Origin: DASPXK01 sp035637315
GTDB taxonomy: Bacteria > Chloroflexota > UBA6077 > JACCZL01
Reading direction: 5' to 3'
Length of the DNA stretch: 9,848 nucleotides
NCBI GenBank assembly: GCA_035637315.1
Contig: DASPXK010000434.1
Location: 1-9,848, forward strand
The notes under the pieces: generated by a model
Seen by the model: only the letters and a program-made list of their open reading frames with translations
The model's database searches: none
Told to the model about the DNA's origin: nothing
Position numbers and translations under genes: made by a program
Part shown: positions 5,443 through 9,848 of the stretch, piece by piece
Layout of the letters: each line of letters opens with the position of its first letter
How positions within the stretch are numbered: the first letter of the stretch is position 1

Positions 5443-6146
5443 GCCAGGATCTCCATGCGCAGCCCGCGCGAGTCCAGCGGCACTCGGCCGCTAGGCAGGA
5501 CGAGGTGCTGTCCACGGCAGATCCGGTAGGCGGCAACCAGGCAGGCCAGCGCGTCGACAATGTCGTCCCGCGCTGCGTGCTGTGGTCCAAGACATGAACG
5601 GACCTTACCCACGGCTACGCGAGGCAGCCAGCGTGCAAGCAACTCGAGGCGCTCGTCCTCGCCAGCCGGTGTCCTCTTGCGGCTGCCAAGCCCCTGGCCG
5701 ACGCCCGCGAGTGCCGCGAAGACAACCTCCGGGTGGACCTCGCGGACCCACGTCTGAAGGCCTGGCGTCATCAGCGCGTCGACCTGCCGGATCTTCGGCA
5801 TGATGTTGTAGAGCTGTTTGGTGACCGCCTTGCCACAGGCGGCCAGGTTGATCGCACAGGCGTCCAGGTACGTGGTCGCGCTGAGCGTGGGTCGGCAGGG
5901 CGCCGCGAACACGCTGGAGCTGCGGGGCCGGCCGAGTAAGAGGCGGGCGGCCAGGTCGCACGCTCTAGGGCCGGTCTCAGCCAGCCCGATCGGGATGTCG
6001 ATCGCGATCAACGCCTGGCCGGCCCCGGCCAGCCTGGCCAGCCCCGTGAAGTCGCGCTCGATCGCGAAGTCGAGCGAGCCGAGGCCCGTGTCGCCGATCG
6101 CCAGCACCCAGCCAGCCCCACAACCGTCGACGCCGATGAGCTGCAT
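5439..6146 (-). CDS. DUF429 protein, predicted RNase H-fold nuclease
   Basis: About 235 residues if started at ATG 6146, which gives MQLIGVDGCGAGWV, the normal family opening; the open frame runs back to 6200 inside dppC, but that extension does not look like family sequence. The DUF429 (PF04250) landmarks are in order: IGVDGCGAGW with Asp7, LIAIDIPIGL with Asp50, CRPTLSATTY, KQLYNIMPKIRQVD, REVHPEVVFAAL with Glu136 and Glu140, and DDIVDALACLVAAY with Asp194/195/198. These acidic residues are the expected metal ligands of an RNase H-like fold; nuclease activity is a prediction for the family and is not established. The start lies 13 bases after the dppC stop and the end overlaps the GNAT start. 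All acidic positions are present, so it appears intact. Confidence 0.88.
   Translation of the reverse strand: MQLIGVDGCGAGWVLAIGDTGLGSLDFAIERDFTGLARLAGAGQALIAIDIPIGLAETGPRACDLAARLLLGRPRSSSVFAAPCRPTLSATTYLDACAINLAACGKAVTKQLYNIMPKIRQVDALMTPGLQTWVREVHPEVVFAALAGVGQGLGSRKRTPAGEDERLELLARWLPRVAVGKVRSCLGPQHAARDDIVDALACLVAAYRICRGQHLVLPSGRVPLDSRGLRMEILA
5451..5454 (-). promoter_or_regulatory. Shine-Dalgarno site that fixes the TTG start of the GNAT gene
   Basis: GGAG on the minus strand, 8 bases before TTG 5442. It lies inside the last codons of the DUF429 gene (..MEILA). Together with the 4-base TTGA stop/start overlap it supports a coupled, non-ATG start. Confidence 0.6.
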
Positions 6147-6159
6147 ACGGGTCAGCGGT

Positions 6160-7059
6160 TCAAAACTGCTTGTGTGGGTCCAGCGCGTCGCGGAGGCCAT
6201 CGCCGATGTAGTTGCTGCTGAGGATGGTCAGGAAGATGAAGAAGCCTGGGAAGAAGGCCAGCCATGGCGCGGTCGTCATATCGTTCTGGGCAGCCCGCAG
6301 CATGTTGCCCCAGGTCGCCGTTGGCAGCTGAATCCCGAGGCCCAGGAATGAGAGCGTCGACTCGGTCAGGATCGCGCCGGCCACGCCAAGCGTCGCGGCC
6401 ACGATGATCGGGCTGAGCGCGTTTGGCAGGATGTGCCGCCACATGATCGCCGCGGTCGGGGCGCCCAGCGCGCGAGCGGCCGTGACGAACTCCTGCTCCT
6501 TGAGCTGCAGGAACGCCGCGCGCACGAGTCGGGCGACCGGCATCCAGCGCAGCAGGCCGACCACTAGCACGATCGTCCAGAAGCCCGTTCCGAACAGCGA
6601 GGCCAGCAGGATCAGGATGAACAGCTGCGGGAAGGCGATGAACATCTCAGTCAGCCGCATGAGCAGACTGTCCACCGCGCGTCCAAAGTAGCCCGCCAGC
6701 GCGCCGACCAGCGTGCCGACCACGATCGACACCATCATCGCCATCATCCCAACCGCGAGGGAGATGCGACCGCCGATCAGGACTCGGGTCAGCTCGTCAC
6801 GGCCCAGGTCGTCGGTGCCCATCGGATGAGTCAGCGAGGGCGGCTCGAATCGGTCGAGCAGGCTGGTCCGATTGGGGTCGTAGGGCGAGACCGGGGCCAG
6901 CACGGCGGTCAGGCAGAGCGCCAGGAACGTGGCCGCCCCCGCCAGCGCCAGGCGGTGGCGCCGAAACTGGCGCCACGCTAGTGTGCGCTGCGAGAGAGCC
7001 GGCCGCGTGGCCGCGCCGAGCGGCTCGGAGACCCGTTCGATCGTCGCGCTGGCCGTCAT
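6160..7059 (-). CDS. Peptide/nickel-type ABC importer permease, DppC-like
   Basis: A 299-residue integral membrane subunit of an oligopeptide/dipeptide-class importer. It has the N-terminal OppC-type segment: WRQFRRHRLALAGAA leading into a helix at about 38-57, then a periplasmic stretch ending in THPMGTDDLGRDELTRVLIGG at 77-97, a hallmark of DppC/OppC. Core helices are at about 100-123, 139-158, 160-177, 214-236 and 266-284. The ATPase-docking EAA loop is at 194-212, AARALGAPTAAIMWRHILP. STLSFLGLGIQLPTATWGNML and the C-terminal GDGLRDALDP are also standard. The start ATG overlaps the dppB stop as ATGA, so translation is coupled; no separate Shine-Dalgarno is visible. Length and all landmarks are normal. 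The transported solute cannot be read from the permease. Confidence 0.95.
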   Translation of the reverse strand: MTASATIERVSEPLGAATRPALSQRTLAWRQFRRHRLALAGAATFLALCLTAVLAPVSPYDPNRTSLLDRFEPPSLTHPMGTDDLGRDELTRVLIGGRISLAVGMMAMMVSIVVGTLVGALAGYFGRAVDSLLMRLTEMFIAFPQLFILILLASLFGTGFWTIVLVVGLLRWMPVARLVRAAFLQLKEQEFVTAARALGAPTAAIMWRHILPNALSPIIVAATLGVAGAILTESTLSFLGLGIQLPTATWGNMLRAAQNDMTTAPWLAFFPGFFIFLTILSSNYIGDGLRDALDPHKQF

Positions 7060-8024
7060 GAGAGCCGAATCCGCGGATCGAGCCAGGCGTAGATCACGTC
7101 GGCCAGGAGGGTCGAGAGGATGACGAGCCCAGCCGTGATAGTCACCACCCCCATCAGCACCGCGTAGTCGAAGCGGAAAGCGGACTCCAGGAACAGGCGG
7201 CCCATGCCCGGCCAGGCGAAGATGCTCTCCGTGACGACCGCGCCGGAGAAGAGCATCGGCAGATCGAGGGCGATCACCGTGACGACCGGCAGGGCCGCGT
7301 TCTTGAGCGCGTGAGCCCAGATCACGGACCGATCGGCCAGCCCCTTGGCGCGGGCCGTCCTGACGTAGTCTTGATGGACTACCTCGAGCATGCTGGCGCG
7401 CACGTAGCGGGTGTAGTGGGCGGCGTTGAACAGCGCCAGCACTCCGACCGGCAGGATCAGGTGAACGATACGATCGGCGACACCGCCATCAGAGCCGAGC
7501 GTGAACATCCCCGAGGCTGGCAGCGAGGGTAGACCCCATTCTCTGAACTTGACCGAGAACAGGATGATGACCAGCAGGCCGCTCCAGAACGGCGGCGTGG
7601 CGTAGCCGACAAAGCTGAATAGCGTCGCCAGGTGGTCCAGCCAGGAATACTGGCGGATGGCCGAGATGACGCCAATGGGGAGCGCGATCAGCAGCGTGAC
7701 GCCAAGCGCGACGGTCATCAAGTAGATCGTGTTGGGTAGGCGCTCGCCGATCATGGCGGCGACTTGCTGATGGGTGACCAGCGAGTACCCCAGCTCTCCC
7801 TGGACGAGCGCCCCGAGCCACTTCAAGTAGCGGACGGGGATCGGATCGTTCAGCCCGAAGCGCTCCTCGAGGCGCTTGAGGTCCTCGGTGGTCAGGGCAG
7901 GATCGTTCTCGTAGACGGAGAGCGGACCAGCCGGCAACAGCTGCAAGATGAAGAAGACCGCCACCGTGATCAAAAACAGCAGCGGCAGCGCTTCGAAGAC
8001 GCGGCGGAGGAGATAGCGTGTCAT
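7056..8024 (-). CDS. Peptide/nickel-type ABC importer permease, DppB-like
   Basis: A 322-residue partner of the DppC-like subunit. It opens with the usual MTRYLLRRVFEALPLLFLIT helix, then LKRLEERFGLNDPIPVRYLKWL and GELGYSLVTHQQVAAMIGERLPNT, the conserved DppB/OppB lead-in. Helices are at about 9-29, 100-122, 134-156, 186-202, 243-262 and 291-311. The EAA loop is at about 219-243, with DYVRTARAKGLADRSVIWAH. WPGMGRLFLESAFRFDY and the ending ADVIYAWLDPRIRLS are typical. Start ATG 8024 gives the standard N-terminus. The bases directly upstream are CCCACTCGTC with no Shine-Dalgarno, because a heptad-repeat arm reaches to 3 bases before the ATG. It lies 111 bases after the binding-protein stop. Confidence 0.95.
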   Translation of the reverse strand: MTRYLLRRVFEALPLLFLITVAVFFILQLLPAGPLSVYENDPALTTEDLKRLEERFGLNDPIPVRYLKWLGALVQGELGYSLVTHQQVAAMIGERLPNTIYLMTVALGVTLLIALPIGVISAIRQYSWLDHLATLFSFVGYATPPFWSGLLVIILFSVKFREWGLPSLPASGMFTLGSDGGVADRIVHLILPVGVLALFNAAHYTRYVRASMLEVVHQDYVRTARAKGLADRSVIWAHALKNAALPVVTVIALDLPMLFSGAVVTESIFAWPGMGRLFLESAFRFDYAVLMGVVTITAGLVILSTLLADVIYAWLDPRIRLS

Positions 8025-8027
8025 GAC

Positions 8028-8136
8028 GAGTGGGTAGTGAGTAGGGGGCAGTGGGTGGCAGACAGTAGGCGGTACGTCTTGGGCAGCAGGCTGATGATCC
8101 CCGTCCTCTACCCACTACCCACTACGCACTCCTCAC
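8028..8136. repeat. Heptad-repeat element with long inverted arms between dppA-like and dppB-like genes
   Basis: Degenerate 7-bp units of the CCCACTA type fill both edges of this gap. On the plus strand 8109-8136 reads TACCCAC TACCCAC TACGCAC TCCTCAC, four units in register; 8028-8070 carries similar units in the opposite orientation (GTGGGTAGTGAGTAGG, CAGTGGGTGG, CAGTAGG). The 17-base stretch 8028-8044 matches the reverse complement of 8115-8131 at 15 positions, so the transcript can fold into a stem with a roughly 70-base loop. One arm ends 3 bases before the dppB start. Read-through peptides such as CLPPTAPYSLPT and LYPLPTTHSSLF match repeat-derived false ORFs in Chloroflexota-like genomes. 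No intrinsic terminator is seen. Confidence 0.75.
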
Positions 8137-9848
8137 TATTTGTCCAGCCACCAGTTCTGTGCGTCCCAGGTCAGGTTGTCCCAGATGTTGACGGCGTGGC
8201 CCTTGACGTAGTTCTTCAAAGCGTCGATCTCGAGCCGGTTGTACAGCACGACGTGCCCCTTGTCGGCGTTGACGCGCTCGGCAACGGTCTGATAGGCGGC
8301 CTTGCGGGTGGCCTCGTCGATGGTCGAGCCGGCCGCGTCGAGCCCCTTGTCCAGCTCAGGATCGATGACGCGGTGGTAGTTGCGACCGCTGCGCGTCTCC
8401 TCGGTCGGGATCTGGCTGCCGTGGAAATAGCTGTGGAGATGGGCCTGCGGGTCGACGTCCGCGTTCGTCGTCCACATCAGCATGTCGAAGTTTCCCCTCG
8501 CGCGCGGGGCGTTGTCCTGCCAGGTGCCCAGCAGGACGGGCGACGGGGTGTTCCTTATTTCCACCTCGATGCCCACCGCTTGAAGGAGCTCCTGGATCAC
8601 CTGCTGGGTCTGCTCGCGAAGCCGGTCGCCGGTCGTGGTCCCATACTCGATCTTGGCGCGGACGCCGTCCTTGACGCGCACGCCGTCTGGACCGACCTTC
8701 CAGCCGGCCTCCTCCAGGAGCTGCTTCGCCCTGGTTGGGTTGTACTCGCCTGGCTCGAGCTTCGCCGCGTACCAGCCGAGCGGGATGACCGACGTCGCCA
8801 CCGTCGTCTTGCCGAAAAGCAGCTTGTCGACGATCGCCTTCTTGTCGATCGCCAGCTCGATGGCCTGGCGGACTCGGAGATCGCCGAGGACGGGGTGCGG
8901 GCACTTCGGGTCGCCCTGCTGGGGGCCACTCGGGCAGCTCGAATTGAGGATCAGCCGCTCCACGCGAGTGCTCGGCGTCGGCTGGATGGCGGCGTCCGCC
9001 ATGGCTTCGAATTCCGGGATGTTGGCCTCGATCAGGTTCCAGAGTACGTCGATCTCGCCGACCTTGAAAGCCTGGATGGAGGCCTCGCGGCTCGGGACGA
9101 TCTTGAAGATCAGGCCGTCGAGATAGGGCCTGTCCTTGTCCCGGAAGTTGGGGTTTCGCTCGAGCGTGATGTTGTCGCCGGAGGCCCATGACTTGAACTT
9201 GAACGGGCCAGTGCCGACCGGCGCGCGGTTGAACTCCTTCTTGTCGATCACCGGATCGCCGCCGAAGACGTGCTCGGGCAGGATCCTGGCGAAGTGGTCC
9301 TTGAACGCCGCGTACAGCCGTTTGTACTTGACCACGACGGTGGAGTCGTCAGGCGTGGTGACCGAGTCGATGTCTGGGTAGCCGCTTCGGATGACGACCG
9401 GGTTAGCCGGGTTCATGATGACGTTATACGTGAACAGCACGTCCTTGCTGGTGAAGGGCTGGCCATCCGACCAGGTGACGCCCTGCTTCAGCCTCCAGGT
9501 CACGGTCAGTCCGTCGGGCGAGACCCCGCCGTTCTGCCGCGTGGGGACCTCGGCCGCCAGGACCGGCTCGTAGGTGCCATCCGGAGGGTTGCTGAGGAGA
9601 CCTTCGAGGATGTTCTCGGTAACGATGACGTTGACGGTCTGGCTGCCCAGCAACGTGTTGAGGATGATCGGCTCCTGCGACAGCCCGACCCTGACGACCC
9701 CGCCCCGCTTGGCCGTGGCCGCCGGCGCGACGGGGGTGGCGGCCGGCTTGGCGACCTCGGCCTGCCCTGACGGCGGAAGGGTCGGCTTCGCTTCCGTCTT
9801 CGCGGCCGGGGCGGCCGGAGCCGGGCTGCAGGCCACGGCGATGGGTAG
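8136..9848 (-). CDS. Peptide/nickel-type ABC importer solute-binding lipoprotein, family 5 (start outside window)
   Basis: DppA/OppA-like receptor of the importer encoded downstream; 570 codons are visible and the frame stays open to the right edge. The first codons read L-P-I-A-V-A-C-S, a lipobox with the lipidated cysteine encoded at 9828-9830, so only the front of the signal peptide is missing and a GTG start at 9836 would be wrong. A Pro/Ala-rich linker of about 40 residues follows, then KRGGVVRVGLSQEP. The family-5 signature is clear: VTWRLKQGVTWSDGQPFTSKDVLFTY. APVGTGPFKFKSW, ERNPNFRDKDRPYLDGL, AFKVGEIDVLW, LRVRQAIELAIDKKAI, and NPTRAKQLLEEAGW follow in the usual order. The C-terminus is NLTWDAQNWWLDK. 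The solute could be a peptide, opine or other small molecule; it cannot be fixed from sequence. Confidence 0.94.
   Translation of the reverse strand, partial: LPIAVACSPAPAAPAAKTEAKPTLPPSGQAEVAKPAATPVAPAATAKRGGVVRVGLSQEPIILNTLLGSQTVNVIVTENILEGLLSNPPDGTYEPVLAAEVPTRQNGGVSPDGLTVTWRLKQGVTWSDGQPFTSKDVLFTYNVIMNPANPVVIRSGYPDIDSVTTPDDSTVVVKYKRLYAAFKDHFARILPEHVFGGDPVIDKKEFNRAPVGTGPFKFKSWASGDNITLERNPNFRDKDRPYLDGLIFKIVPSREASIQAFKVGEIDVLWNLIEANIPEFEAMADAAIQPTPSTRVERLILNSSCPSGPQQGDPKCPHPVLGDLRVRQAIELAIDKKAIVDKLLFGKTTVATSVIPLGWYAAKLEPGEYNPTRAKQLLEEAGWKVGPDGVRVKDGVRAKIEYGTTTGDRLREQTQQVIQELLQAVGIEVEIRNTPSPVLLGTWQDNAPRARGNFDMLMWTTNADVDPQAHLHSYFHGSQIPTEETRSGRNYHRVIDPELDKGLDAAGSTIDEATRKAAYQTVAERVNADKGHVVLYNRLEIDALKNYVKGHAVNIWDNLTWDAQNWWLDK
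9735..9797 (-). other. Lipoprotein linker segment shared with the first binding protein
   Basis: Minus-strand counterpart of 516-578, encoding TEAKPTLPPSGQAEVAKPAA plus T. It lies about 12 residues after the lipidated cysteine; in the first binding protein the matching segment begins about 22 residues after it. See the entry at 516-578 for the comparison. Confidence 0.8.

Noticed and set aside
8025..8135. Heptad repeats as a CRISPR array
   Set aside because: Units are 7 bp, degenerate and contiguous, without unique spacers of constant length.
7764..9191. 475-codon plus-strand open frame antisense to the family-5 binding protein and dppB
   Set aside because: It reads Val/Arg/Asp-rich shadow sequence of two well-identified genes and passes through heptad repeats; no recognisable domain.

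Overview
GC-rich bacterial DNA holding ten protein-coding genes in two opposed blocks: two ABC-importer clusters, their small neighbours and the edge of an amidase gene. The Pro/Ala/Glu-rich lipoprotein linkers, the short dispersed palindromes that read through as 'PPSLKGRG'-like and 'LTLSPWR/HPDPLPLER'-like peptides, and the (CCCACTA)-type heptad repeats suggest a Chloroflexota-type genome. This taxonomic guess is inference from style and was not tested.

Layout. 1-265 (minus) is the N-terminal part of an acetamidase/formamidase-family gene that runs off the left edge; it is divergent from the next block. 396-3659 (plus) is a carbohydrate-type ABC importer: a family-1 lipoprotein solute-binding protein (396-1757), a MalF/UgpA-like permease (1805-2773) and a MalG/UgpE-like permease (2770-3659) broken by a one-base frameshift near 3253. 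No ATPase is present; importers of this class often borrow a shared one encoded elsewhere. 3649-9848 is entirely minus strand. In order of transcription it holds a peptide/nickel-type family-5 lipoprotein binding protein (to the right edge, start outside the window), DppB-like and DppC-like permeases, a DUF429 RNase H-fold protein, a GNAT acetyltransferase, a Nudix CoA-pyrophosphatase-like hydrolase and a small DUF2283 protein that collides tail-to-tail with the broken permease. The dpp ATPases (D/F) are not in the window.

How it works together. The two importers would deliver different solutes: carbohydrate-like for the first, oligopeptide or another small solute for the second. In both, a repeat element lies exactly between the binding-protein gene and the first permease gene: a 48-bp near-perfect palindrome at 1744-1791 and a heptad-repeat inverted pair at 8028-8131. 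A hairpin there could lower permease output relative to binding protein, as REP elements do at malE-malF. The two binding proteins belong to unrelated families yet carry an almost identical linker just after the lipidated cysteine. DUF429 and GNAT are translationally coupled to each other and sit 13 bases behind dppC, so they are probably co-transcribed with the peptide importer.

I found no CRISPR array, integrase, transposase, phage gene, rRNA or convincing tRNA, and no clearly new biological system. The most notable observations are the shared linker, the paired junction repeats and the frameshift.
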